Shown: positions 13,801 to 20,793 of the stretch, one piece after another | How positions within the stretch are numbered: position 1 is the first letter of the stretch | Layout: each line of letters opens with the position of its first letter | From: Photobacterium lucens | Lineage (GTDB): Bacteria; Pseudomonadota; Gammaproteobacteria; Enterobacterales; Vibrionaceae | Assembly: GCF_009873615.1 (NCBI RefSeq) | Contig: NZ_SSMG01000268.1 | Coordinates: forward strand, 1-33,785 | DNA: 33,785 nt | Direction of reading: 5' to 3' | Translations under genes and position numbers: made by a program | The notes under the pieces: model-generated | Database searches by the model: none | Told to the model about the DNA's origin: nothing | Seen by the model: the letters and a program-made list of their open reading frames with translations, nothing else

Positions 13801-14571
13801 ATGTTAAAAAATGAGAATTTGGCATATTGCTGCATTATTCAGAATGGAAAGATCTGGCTTGAAAATAATGCGTTACCGCTGCGTGATCCCGCTTGGTGTG
13901 ATGAACATGCGTTATCATGTCGCGTTATTGGGGCTTTTAATGAGTATCCTGTTTATTGGTTAGAGGCGAAAGCGGATGTTCCAGCTGATAACTTTTATAG
14001 TTTACGGGAATTACTCAATGTTGATCCGATGCTTTTTAATCTGGCAGGTCGTGCGCTGCAGTTATCTTACATGTTAAGCCAACAAGGCTTTTGTGGGCGT
14101 TGTGGCAGTAAGGCAGAGTTACACTCAGATCAATTAGCCATGCAATGCCAAGGCTGTGGCGCAATTGACTATCCTCGTGTATCGCCTTGTATCATTGTCG
14201 CGGTACGTAAAAATAAGCAGATTTTATTAGCGCAGCATCCACGCCATAAAACCGGTATGTATACGGTGATTGCGGGTTTTGTTGAAACCGGTGAAACCCT
14301 AGAGCAGTGTGTTGCTCGCGAAGTGCAGGAAGAGACTGGCATTAGGGTTAAGAATATTCAGTATTTTGGCAGCCAGCCGTGGGCATTTCCTTCTAACCTT
14401 ATGATAGGCTTTATTGCTGACTATGCGGGTGGCGAGATCAAACCTGATTATGAAGAGCTTACCGATGCAATATGGGCAGATGCGGCGCATTTACCTCCGC
14501 TTCCGCCACAAGGGACAATAGCACGTCGATTAATAGAGCATACATTGTCTGCTTCTACGACTAACCTGTAA
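13801..14571 (+). CDS. nudC: NADH pyrophosphatase / RNA NAD-decapping hydrolase NudC
   Basis: NudC cleaves NAD(H) to NMN(H) and AMP and removes NAD caps from RNA 5' ends. It has 256 residues. The zinc ribbon uses Cys98, Cys101, Cys116 and Cys119, the same numbering as E. coli. The Nudix box spans about 159-181: G-x5-E-x7-REVQEETG. The downstream motif that marks the NADH-specific subgroup, usually SQPWPFPxS, reads SQPWAFPSN here at 191-199, with Pro to Ala and Ser to Asn. The start is an ATG with AAGGAAGAAAG 8-18 bases upstream. Divergent from rsd across 150 bases that include the palindrome CTCTTTATAAAGAG. Confidence 0.95.
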   Translation: MLKNENLAYCCIIQNGKIWLENNALPLRDPAWCDEHALSCRVIGAFNEYPVYWLEAKADVPADNFYSLRELLNVDPMLFNLAGRALQLSYMLSQQGFCGRCGSKAELHSDQLAMQCQGCGAIDYPRVSPCIIVAVRKNKQILLAQHPRHKTGMYTVIAGFVETGETLEQCVAREVQEETGIRVKNIQYFGSQPWAFPSNLMIGFIADYAGGEIKPDYEELTDAIWADAAHLPPLPPQGTIARRLIEHTLSASTTNL

Positions 14572-14658
14572 TTAATAACAATCAGACTTAACGTGTTATC
14601 GTATCGTTATTCCCTATTAATAGAATAAGATATGCTCTCTTTTGTTCTAAGTAATGAA

Positions 14659-14667
14659 TGATACAAT
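14659..14667 (+). promoter_or_regulatory. Candidate extended -10 promoter of hemE
   Basis: TGATACAAT has an extended -10 (TG one base before TACAAT at 14662-14667) and would start transcription about 25 bases before hemE. No good -35 is present, which is usual for extended -10 promoters. It lies 88 bases after the nudC stop. Confidence 0.45.
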
Positions 14668-14696
14668 AAGCGCAGAATTTACCCATGGAGTCTCAA

Positions 14697-15764
14697 ATGA
14701 GCGAATTAAAGAATGACCGCTACCTACGTGCGTTGTTAAAGCAGCCTGTTGATTACACACCGGTGTGGATGATGCGCCAAGCAGGTCGTTATCTACCAGA
14801 ATACCGTGAAACACGTAGTGTTGCGGGTGACTTTATGTCGCTATGTAAGAATGCTGAGCTAGCAAGTGAAGTAACACTTCAGCCGCTTAAGCGTTTTCCG
14901 CTTGATGCTGCTATCTTGTTCTCAGATATCTTAACGATTCCTGATGCAATGGGTCTTGGCTTGTACTTTGAAGCGGGTGAAGGTCCTAAATTCCAACGTC
15001 CAATTAAGTGTAAAGCTGACGTTGAGAAGATCGGTTTACCGGATCCGGAAGGTGAACTGCAATACGTAATGAATGCTGTACGTCAAATCCGTCATGATCT
15101 ACAAGGTGAAGTACCACTGATTGGTTTCTCTGGTAGCCCATGGACGCTGGCGACTTACATGGTTGAAGGTGGTAGCTCTAAAGCGTTCACTAAGATCAAA
15201 AAGATGATGTACGCAGAGCCGCAAACATTACACCTATTGCTAGATAAGTTAGCTGATAGCGTGACTGAGTACTTAAATGCGCAGATCAAAGCAGGTGCGC
15301 AAGCTGTCATGGTATTTGATACATGGGGCGGAGTATTAACGCCACGTGATTACAACGAGTTCTCGCTACGTTACATGCATAAGATTGTGGATGGCTTAAT
15401 TCGTGAAAACGATGGTCGTCGTGTACCTGTGACGCTATTTACTAAAAATGGCGGTATGTGGCTTGAGCAAATCGCAGCAACAGGCTGTGATGGCGTAGGT
15501 CTAGACTGGACTATTGATATCGCAGAAGCGAAACGTCGTATCGGTGATAAAGTTGCTCTACAAGGTAACATGGATCCATCGATTCTTTACGCACAACCTG
15601 AGCGTATTCGCCAAGAAGTTGCCTCTATCCTTGAAGGCTTTGGTGATGCAGGTACAGGTCATGTCTTTAACTTAGGTCACGGTATTCACTTAGATGTGCC
15701 GCCAGAGAACGCGGGTGTGTTCGTTGAAGCAGTACATGAGCTGTCTAAGCCTTATCATAAGTAA
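14697..15764 (+). CDS. hemE: Uroporphyrinogen decarboxylase
   Basis: HemE decarboxylates the four acetate side chains of uroporphyrinogen III to give coproporphyrinogen III, in cytoplasmic heme synthesis. The product is 355 residues from ATG 14697. An ATG four codons upstream (14685) overlaps the Shine-Dalgarno GGAG, which is six bases from 14697, and the E. coli protein starts at the equivalent of 14697. Signatures are the N-terminal [19 protein letters not shown], the substrate-binding Asp in [13 protein letters not shown], and [16 protein letters not shown]. The C-terminal part has [14 protein letters not shown]. It may be read from its own promoter and from nudC. Confidence 0.98.
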   Translation: MSELKNDRYLRALLKQPVDYTPVWMMRQAGRYLPEYRETRSVAGDFMSLCKNAELASEVTLQPLKRFPLDAAILFSDILTIPDAMGLGLYFEAGEGPKFQRPIKCKADVEKIGLPDPEGELQYVMNAVRQIRHDLQGEVPLIGFSGSPWTLATYMVEGGSSKAFTKIKKMMYAEPQTLHLLLDKLADSVTEYLNAQIKAGAQAVMVFDTWGGVLTPRDYNEFSLRYMHKIVDGLIRENDGRRVPVTLFTKNGGMWLEQIAATGCDGVGLDWTIDIAEAKRRIGDKVALQGNMDPSILYAQPERIRQEVASILEGFGDAGTGHVFNLGHGIHLDVPPENAGVFVEAVHELSKPYHK

Positions 15765-15801
15765 TATCGGTATATTTAGCTCGTAAAGCAACAAGATAGA
15801 A

Positions 15802-15830
15802 GCGCAGCCCATCATGGCTGCGTTTTTTTA
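15802..15830 (+). terminator. Terminator after hemE
   Basis: CGCAGCC (15803-15809), loop CATCAT and GGCTGCG (15816-15822), followed by seven T. Confidence 0.92.
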
Positions 15831-16027
15831 TATGTAAGTAATGGAATACTTGTGTGAGATTTGTTTGGGATCTTTAGCGTAATTATTATCAGCAAATACG
15901 AAAGCGTTATCTGATTAAAGTACATTAGCACTAGCGTGCAGCATAGGTGACTAGTACATCATGCTGTTGGTAAGTGGATCACTTTGGATGAAGTTTTGAC
16001 ACTGCTTTTGCCTAATGAAAGAAGATA

Positions 16028-16585
16028 ATGAGCTCAATGAATAGAAAAGTAACTTACTTTTTAATCCTTACCTTCTTAATGTCGTTTACGGCGCAATCGA
16101 GTGTGGGCTTTCAACAAAAACTCGAACATTGCCCCGATCCGGAAGTGAAAAAGCGTCTTTTAGCATTTGAGAACGATGGCATTGAAAAGGCGTGTTTTAC
16201 TTACGATCTTGAGAAAGTTATCACTTATGCTGAGTCCTTCAAAGGCACCAAACATAAGATGGGAGGAATTGATAAAACGGGCATTGATTGCTCCGGTTTA
16301 GTCTATTCTGCTCATGCTAAATACGGTGTTCAGCTACCTCACTCATCTCAACAACAAGCACGATTTGGTTTGGTGATTCCAACGTTTTCTGAATTGAAAA
16401 GAGGTGATTTGGTGTTCTATTACAATTCTTATAAAACCGCTAATTTTATTACTCATGTAGGTATTTATTTAGGTCATGGAAAAATGCTCCATACCTCATC
16501 CTCAAAAGGGGTGATTATTAGTGATGTAGATGATAAGTACTATTGGGGAGAGCGTTTTCTGTTCGGAACAAGGTTGAATAAATAG
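16028..16585 (+). CDS. Secreted NlpC/P60 family cell-wall peptidase
   Basis: The family cleaves peptide bonds in peptidoglycan stems, usually gamma-D-Glu to diamino acid. The protein has 185 residues: an N-terminal signal peptide (about 1-23, RK then a hydrophobic stretch), a short linker with Cys35 and Cys56, and one NlpC/P60 domain (about 60-182). The catalytic Cys88 sits in DCSGL, His143 in THVGIYLG, and the third residue is probably His155. There is no lipobox and no SH3 or LysM targeting domain. A second ATG at 16037 could be the start. It has no equivalent at this place in E. coli and stands alone between terminators, so it looks like an insertion into the conserved order. Substrate unknown. 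Confidence 0.88.
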   Translation: MSSMNRKVTYFLILTFLMSFTAQSSVGFQQKLEHCPDPEVKKRLLAFENDGIEKACFTYDLEKVITYAESFKGTKHKMGGIDKTGIDCSGLVYSAHAKYGVQLPHSSQQQARFGLVIPTFSELKRGDLVFYYNSYKTANFITHVGIYLGHGKMLHTSSSKGVIISDVDDKYYWGERFLFGTRLNK

Positions 16586-16625
16586 ATTTTTATATACGTT
16601 CAATCGTTCTACGCGAAAAGAGGTG

Positions 16626-16651
16626 AAACCCACGTGATTGCGTGGGTTTTT
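16626..16651. terminator. Bidirectional terminator between the NlpC/P60 and UDG-family genes
   Basis: AAACCCACG (16626-16634), a six-base loop and CGTGGGTTT (16641-16649) with T on both strands. It serves two convergent genes. Confidence 0.85.
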
Positions 16652-16662
16652 ATGTCTCAAGG

Positions 16663-17244
16663 TTAGTCTTTAGTGGCTAAATGCAGGTGGACGTATTGGC
16701 GAATATAAGGGATGACATCTGCCTCAAACCACGGATTCTTTTTCAGCCAAATCGCATTGCGAGGTGATGGGTGCGGCAACGGAATATAACGTGGTGCCCA
16801 TTGCTGCCATTGCTTTACGGTTTCCGTTAGCGTTTTGGGTTTATCTGGTAAATAGTAGTTTTGTGCATATTGCCCGATCAGCAATGTCATTCCTATATTC
16901 GGCATAAGATCGAGCACAGACTGATGCCACTGCGGTGCGCACTCTGGGCGAGGCGGTAAATCCCCTGTTTTGCCTTTTCCTGGATAACACAATCCCATCG
17001 GCATGATGGCAATGCGCTCTGGGTTATAAAAGGTGTCTTTATCCAGCCCTAACCATTGCCGTAGACGATCACCGCTAGGATCATTAAATGGGATCCCTGT
17101 TTGATGAACTTTTAATCCTGGTGCTTGCCCGATAAGTAATAGCTTGGCATTTGGGCTAAATTGAATCACTGGGCGCGGCTCTAGGTGATCTTTACAGATC
17201 TCACAGCATTTAATGAGATCGCATAAGTTATCAACTTGTGTCAT
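16663..17244 (-). CDS. Uracil-DNA glycosylase family protein (family 4-like, probable Fe-S enzyme)
   Basis: UDG-family enzymes remove uracil or other deaminated bases from DNA. The protein has 193 residues. Motif 1 is GQAPG at 39-43, followed by PFNDPSGDR (52-60). The C-terminal motif is HPSPRN (158-163), which replaces the HPSPLS/HPSP-x of other families. Cys14-x2-Cys17 and Cys86-x15-Cys102 reproduce the spacing of the four cysteines that hold the [4Fe-4S] cluster in family 4 UDGs. Cys8 and Cys13 are extra. In E. coli the place between hemE and yjaG is taken by nfi (endonuclease V), another deaminated-base repair gene. It is 32 bases from the gene upstream and probably cotranscribed with it. 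Confidence 0.85.
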   Translation of the reverse strand: MTQVDNLCDLIKCCEICKDHLEPRPVIQFSPNAKLLLIGQAPGLKVHQTGIPFNDPSGDRLRQWLGLDKDTFYNPERIAIMPMGLCYPGKGKTGDLPPRPECAPQWHQSVLDLMPNIGMTLLIGQYAQNYYLPDKPKTLTETVKQWQQWAPRYIPLPHPSPRNAIWLKKNPWFEADVIPYIRQYVHLHLATKD

Positions 17245-17276
17245 TTAAATATTACCATTCAAAAATAGTTGCATTT

Positions 17277-18188
17277 TTAATATCCATCTTTGAAATCAAT
17301 AAGATAATCTAGCTTTTGTTGCTGGTGAAAGCGTAGGTAATTGGTTTTAAATATCTCAACGACCTGTTCTGGAAAGCTTTCTGCTGCAATATGTGGCGTG
17401 ATGCTGATCTTTGGATGATGCCAAAACAGATGATCTTCAGGGAGTGGTTCTTGTTTAAAGACATCTAAATAGGCATGAGCTAGGTGATTAGTATCAAGCG
17501 CTTTGATGAGATCACTTTCAATTACCGTATTTCCGCGACCGACATTAAAAAAGAGTGCTTGATGGCATCCTGACCAGATAGTACTGCTGAAAAGATCGCA
17601 GGTTTGTGCGGTTGCAGGCAAGGTTGAAACGATGATATCGGTATTATTGAGCGCATCACTGAGCTGCGTTATTGGGTAAATGGCATCAAATGCATTAGCA
17701 GAGCTTTCACCGCTTCGATTAACCCCGATAATGCGGCAGTTAAAGGCACTAGCGATAGTTGCTAAGGTACAACCGATACTGCCTGTGCCGATGATCACCA
17801 TGGTTTTTGCACTTAATGATTGGTATGGGATCGGTTGCCACAGTGCTTGCTGTTGTTGCTGTTGGTATTGTGGAAAATGACGGTAGTAGTTAAGACATTG
17901 GCTAATCACATATTCCCCGATCAAGTGACCAAAACAGCCTTTAATATTGGTGAGTAAATAATCTTGGCGTAAGTCTGGCTGGATTAAAGCGTCAATACCT
18001 GCAAATGTCGATTGTAACCATTTTAATTGGGTGAATTGATGGAGTTGGTTTGCGATCAAAGGAGGATCCGCTAGAATTACGCTAGCTTGCGAAGGATCCT
18101 CGGTTAAGCAAAGATCCGGTAACTGGGCTTGTGCCAATAATTCGGTATAACGTTGTTGTTGCTTAGATATTACTGAAACTTTGATCAT
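17277..18188 (-). CDS. D-2-hydroxyacid dehydrogenase (GhrA-like)
   Basis: The family reduces 2-keto acids such as glyoxylate and hydroxypyruvate with NAD(P)H in the cytoplasm. The protein has 303 residues. The Rossmann motif GTGSIG is at 134-139, and the catalytic triad is Arg218 (NVGRG), Glu247 (DVFKQEPLP) and His266 (TPHIAAE). The ending FKDGY resembles GhrA of E. coli. The residue after the second strand of the fold is Asn157-Arg158 in VNRSG, which fits NADP preference. A run of six Gln (110-115 region) precedes the cofactor domain. The start has AAAGGA five bases before ATG. It is divergent from yjaG (67-base gap) and is the first gene of a pair with the UDG-family gene. Substrate not determinable. 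Confidence 0.87.
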   Translation of the reverse strand: MIKVSVISKQQQRYTELLAQAQLPDLCLTEDPSQASVILADPPLIANQLHQFTQLKWLQSTFAGIDALIQPDLRQDYLLTNIKGCFGHLIGEYVISQCLNYYRHFPQYQQQQQQALWQPIPYQSLSAKTMVIIGTGSIGCTLATIASAFNCRIIGVNRSGESSANAFDAIYPITQLSDALNNTDIIVSTLPATAQTCDLFSSTIWSGCHQALFFNVGRGNTVIESDLIKALDTNHLAHAYLDVFKQEPLPEDHLFWHHPKISITPHIAAESFPEQVVEIFKTNYLRFHQQQKLDYLIDFKDGY

Positions 18189-18255
18189 GCTTTTCCTTTT
18201 GCCTTATCCGTTTATCAAGTAAACTTCACCCCAAATCACTACTGTAGATTATCCC

Positions 18256-18843
18256 ATGCTAAAAAATCCGATCCAGTTACGTTTAGAAAAATTAGAACCA
18301 TGGCAGCACCTGACTTTTATGGTGTCTTTATGTGAACGCATGTACCCAAACTACGTGTTTTTCTGTGCAGAAACGGAGTTTGCGGATTCACATAAATATC
18401 GAGTGATCCTAGACAGTATTTGGGAAATCCTGACGGTTAAAAATGCCAAGATCAACTTTGAGAACCAACTAGAGAAACTAGAAGACATGGTTCCAAGTGA
18501 AGATGATTTTGATATTTATGCGGTAAGCCCTGCGATTGATGCATGTGTGGCGTTGGCGGATCTTCTTCATGCTATGTTGGATCGTGATCTGATGATGGAA
18601 ACCGTGATCAAGCTAAGTGCATTATCTGTAGAGACGGTAGCGAACTTAGAATACGCGCAAACGGGTATTGAAATCACTAACGATAATCAAAAAGAAAATG
18701 AAGCGGTATGTGCAGAGTGGGATACCCAGTGGGCTATCTTCCGCGCATTAAAAGCAGCTGAAACCCGTGATATTGAACTGATCAAAGACCTACGTGCAGA
18801 GCTACGTGATGAACCAGTGAGTAACATTGGTATCGAGCTGTAA
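18256..18843 (+). CDS. yjaG: YjaG family protein (DUF416)
   Basis: The protein has 195 residues and is recognised as the YjaG/DUF416 family from LEKLEPWQHLTFMVSLCERMYPNYVFFCAETEF, which runs over the first 50 residues, and from YAVSPAIDACVALADLLHAMLD in the middle. It is predicted to be all-helical and cytoplasmic, with no membrane segment or signal peptide. The function of the family is not known. In E. coli it is directly upstream of hupA; here brnQ and the CNNM gene have come between them. No clear ribosome-binding site is visible (GTAGATTATCCC before ATG). A strong terminator follows. Conserved synteny supports the assignment. Confidence 0.9.
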   Translation: MLKNPIQLRLEKLEPWQHLTFMVSLCERMYPNYVFFCAETEFADSHKYRVILDSIWEILTVKNAKINFENQLEKLEDMVPSEDDFDIYAVSPAIDACVALADLLHAMLDRDLMMETVIKLSALSVETVANLEYAQTGIEITNDNQKENEAVCAEWDTQWAIFRALKAAETRDIELIKDLRAELRDEPVSNIGIEL

Positions 18844-18861
18844 GTGATGTTCTCTATTTAT

Positions 18862-18888
18862 AAAAAAGAGCCTAAGGGCTCTTTTTTT
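18862..18888 (+). terminator. Terminator after yjaG
   Basis: A-tract, GAGCC, TAA loop, GGCTC and seven T. The A and T tracts extend the stem. Confidence 0.92.
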
Positions 18889-19104
18889 GTATCTAGGGAA
18901 AATGATTTATTTATCACCGAAATATATTTCGATATATAAGCAAAATTACGTATAAAAGATTACTAAATCTACAAATGTTTACCATTTGTATTGTTATGTT
19001 TGGTTTTTGTAAAGTTTATTGTTCTGGATTTAATGTTTAAAAGCAGTTTATATGACTGCTTGTTGGTTTAGGTTTGCACCATTCCACTTATTTTATTTTG
19101 GCTA
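18889..19104. other. AT-rich spacer with three small palindromes
   Basis: No gene is seen. Three symmetric elements occur: CGAAATATATTTCG (18918-18931, a perfect palindrome), ACAAATG / CATTTGT (18971-18977 and 18983-18989) and AAGCAGT / ACTGCTT (19041-19047 and 19055-19061). They could be operators for the brnQ promoter or decayed terminators. No further support. Confidence 0.4.
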
Positions 19105-19134
19105 TTGTAATCCAATCCCATAGACGTTTATAAC
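19105..19134 (+). promoter_or_regulatory. Candidate promoter of the brnQ leader
   Basis: TTGTAA (19105-19110), an 18-base spacer and TATAAC (19129-19134). It would give a leader RNA of about 290 bases ahead of brnQ, enough to hold the leader ORF and the alternative helices described below. Confidence 0.55.
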
Positions 19135-19192
19135 AGTAGCACGTCAAAACACATTGTTTATGGCATTAACGGTTTATTCACGAGGAGGAACA

Positions 19193-19315
19193 ATGCAGAC
19201 ATTATCAGCAATGACATACGTTACTTGTTCTTACGAGCGTAAAGTGGCTGCACAATATGCAATGTGTGCAGACAATACACGTCAACTCCTCATGCTCTCT
19301 CTAACACGTATTTAG
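19193..19315 (+). CDS. 40-residue leader peptide with Leu-rich end, upstream of brnQ
   Basis: A short ORF of 40 codons starts at ATG 19193 behind a very strong Shine-Dalgarno sequence, GAGGAGGA, four bases away. It ends at TAG 19313-19315. Its last ten residues are LLMLSLTRI preceded by Gln: Leu at 32, 33, 35 and 37 and Ile at 40. Three of those four Leu codons are CTC, little used by the highly expressed genes of this window. The stop codon abuts the first of three RNA segments that can pair in two exclusive ways. This is the layout of an amino-acid attenuator, fitting a leucine/isoleucine/valine carrier gene downstream. I know of no described homologue. A plain small protein is the alternative. 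Confidence 0.75.
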   Translation: MQTLSAMTYVTCSYERKVAAQYAMCADNTRQLLMLSLTRI

Positions 19316-19371
19316 AGCTGGCAGCCTACATTTAAACATTACTGTCAGCTTGCGAAGAAGCTGATAGGCCT
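19315..19371 (+). promoter_or_regulatory. Candidate attenuator of brnQ: two mutually exclusive 10-bp helices
   Basis: GAGCTGGCAG (19315-19324) can pair with CTGTCAGCTT (19342-19351) over 10 bp with two G-U pairs. The same CTGTCAGCTT can instead pair with AAGCTGATAG (19358-19367) over 10 bp with one G-U pair. A ribosome stalled on the Leu codons (19286-19303) leaves the first segment free. A ribosome finishing at the TAG covers it and lets the second helix form. Only three U follow the second helix (GCCTTTG), so termination would be weak, and an effect on translation or Rho is possible. Confidence 0.6.
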
Positions 19372-19428
19372 TTGAAACATTTCCCGTCTCGCTTCCTCCA
19401 AGCTGAAAGTCACAATCAAAGGAATACT

Positions 19429-20736
19429 ATGTTAAGTGCACGCAATATAGCCGCTTTAGGCTTTATGACCTTCGCCATGTATTTGGGCGCAGGTAACCTA
19501 ATTTTCCCTCCCTTTTTGGGCTACCAAGCAGGTGATAATTTCCTAAGTGGCATGCTGGGCTTTTTGCTTACAGGTGTGGGTTTACCTGCCATTGCACTGG
19601 TGATTGTCGCTTGGGTACGTGGTTCTGATAATTTAACAGCAGCACTACCTAAACCATTAGCAACTAGCTTTTGGGTCATGTTGTTCATTGTGATTGGTCC
19701 TGCGTTTATTATTCCGCGAACCATTACCGTGGCATATCAGTTTAGCTTAGCTCCGTTTATGGGGGATGCTGGACTTATTCCTTTCTCTGCCGCTTTCTGT
19801 GTTATTGCTATTTTATTCTCACTTTACCCGGGTAAGCTGGTGGATACATTAGGTAAGTGGTTAACACCAGTGTTGCTAACGATCCTCGGTGTGATGGCTA
19901 TCACTGCGCTGTTATACCCATCAGGTTATGTGACAGATGCGACTGGTGCTTATGCGACAGGCGCGATGGCTGAAGGCTTAACCCAAGGTTATATGACTAT
20001 GGATGCGTTAGGCTCGATTGGTTTTGGTTGGGTGATCTTCCGTGCCATTGAGGGAATGGGGGTTAAAGAGCCTAAAGCGATAGCTAAATACACCTTTATT
20101 GCAGCTTTAATGTATTCAAGTGCGATGGCGTTAGTGTATTTATCCTTGGCCTATATCGGTGTGACAAGTGAAGATCTTGGTTTGAACTTCACGAATGGTG
20201 GTGAGATCTTAACTGCGTTTACAAATGCTCACTTTGGTATGTTTGGTACGCTATTGCTAGGTATTGTGTTGGTACTGGCGTGTTTAACGACGGCGATTGG
20301 TGTGACAACAGCGGGCAGTGAGTTCTATAGTCGTACTTTTAAGCCTGTGACTTACCGTAAAAGTGTGATTGTGATTTTGGTGTTATCTGGGATCATTGCC
20401 AATGTAGGCTTATCACAGTTATTGAAAGTGACCTTGCCTGTAGTTGTGGCATTACATCCAATTGCGATTGCATTATTAATGATTGCACCGCTACGCCATC
20501 AGTTATCACAAAATATGGTTTTGGCAACGCTAGCGGTAGCATTGGTGTTTGGCTGTATTGATGCCGCACATATTCTTGAAGCGATGCCTGCGCATATTGA
20601 TCAAGTATTAGAAGCGAATTTGCCGTTATATCATTATTACGCAGGCTGGATTTTACCAACAATGTTGACGCTGGTGGCTGGATTGGTGATGCATCGTGCT
20701 AGAGCGGGACGTCGAACGCTTGCCAAAGAGTGTTAA
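19429..20736 (+). CDS. brnQ: Branched-chain amino acid transport system II carrier protein BrnQ
   Basis: BrnQ (LIVCS family) takes up Leu, Ile and Val with Na+ or H+ across the inner membrane. It has 435 residues from ATG 19429, which has AAGGAA five bases upstream. An in-frame TTG at 19372 would add 19 residues but falls in the leader hairpin and lacks a ribosome-binding site. The N terminus holds AALGFMTFAMYLGAGNLIFPPFLG, the family signature. Later come GPAFIIPRTITVAYQFS and SLYPGKLVDTLGKWLTPVLL. About 12 membrane helices are expected. It is not next to hupA in E. coli, so it has been inserted between yjaG and hupA. It probably responds to branched-chain amino acids through the leader described above. 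Confidence 0.95.
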   Translation: MLSARNIAALGFMTFAMYLGAGNLIFPPFLGYQAGDNFLSGMLGFLLTGVGLPAIALVIVAWVRGSDNLTAALPKPLATSFWVMLFIVIGPAFIIPRTITVAYQFSLAPFMGDAGLIPFSAAFCVIAILFSLYPGKLVDTLGKWLTPVLLTILGVMAITALLYPSGYVTDATGAYATGAMAEGLTQGYMTMDALGSIGFGWVIFRAIEGMGVKEPKAIAKYTFIAALMYSSAMALVYLSLAYIGVTSEDLGLNFTNGGEILTAFTNAHFGMFGTLLLGIVLVLACLTTAIGVTTAGSEFYSRTFKPVTYRKSVIVILVLSGIIANVGLSQLLKVTLPVVVALHPIAIALLMIAPLRHQLSQNMVLATLAVALVFGCIDAAHILEAMPAHIDQVLEANLPLYHYYAGWILPTMLTLVAGLVMHRARAGRRTLAKEC

Positions 20737-20754
20737 CCACATTTTAGCGATAAC

Positions 20755-20782
20755 AAAAAAGGGACCCGGAGGTCCCTTTTTT
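20755..20782. terminator. Bidirectional terminator between brnQ and the CNNM gene
   Basis: A6, GGGACC, loop CGGA, GGTCCC and T6. It is symmetric and serves both convergent genes. Confidence 0.93.
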
Positions 20783-20793
20783 ATGCTTAATGA

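Noticed and set aside
15925-15955. ACTAG / CTAGT inverted pair upstream of the NlpC/P60 gene
   Set aside because: Only 5 bp with a 16-base gap; expected by chance.
17826-17870. Short repetitive GTTGCTGTT-like tract inside the hydroxyacid dehydrogenase gene
   Set aside because: It encodes the Gln run near residues 108-115 and is not a separate repeat element.
19372-19428. TTG start that would lengthen BrnQ by 19 residues
   Set aside because: No ribosome-binding site, placed right after the leader hairpin, and the extra residues are polar and unlike BrnQ; ATG 19429 has AAGGAA at proper distance.
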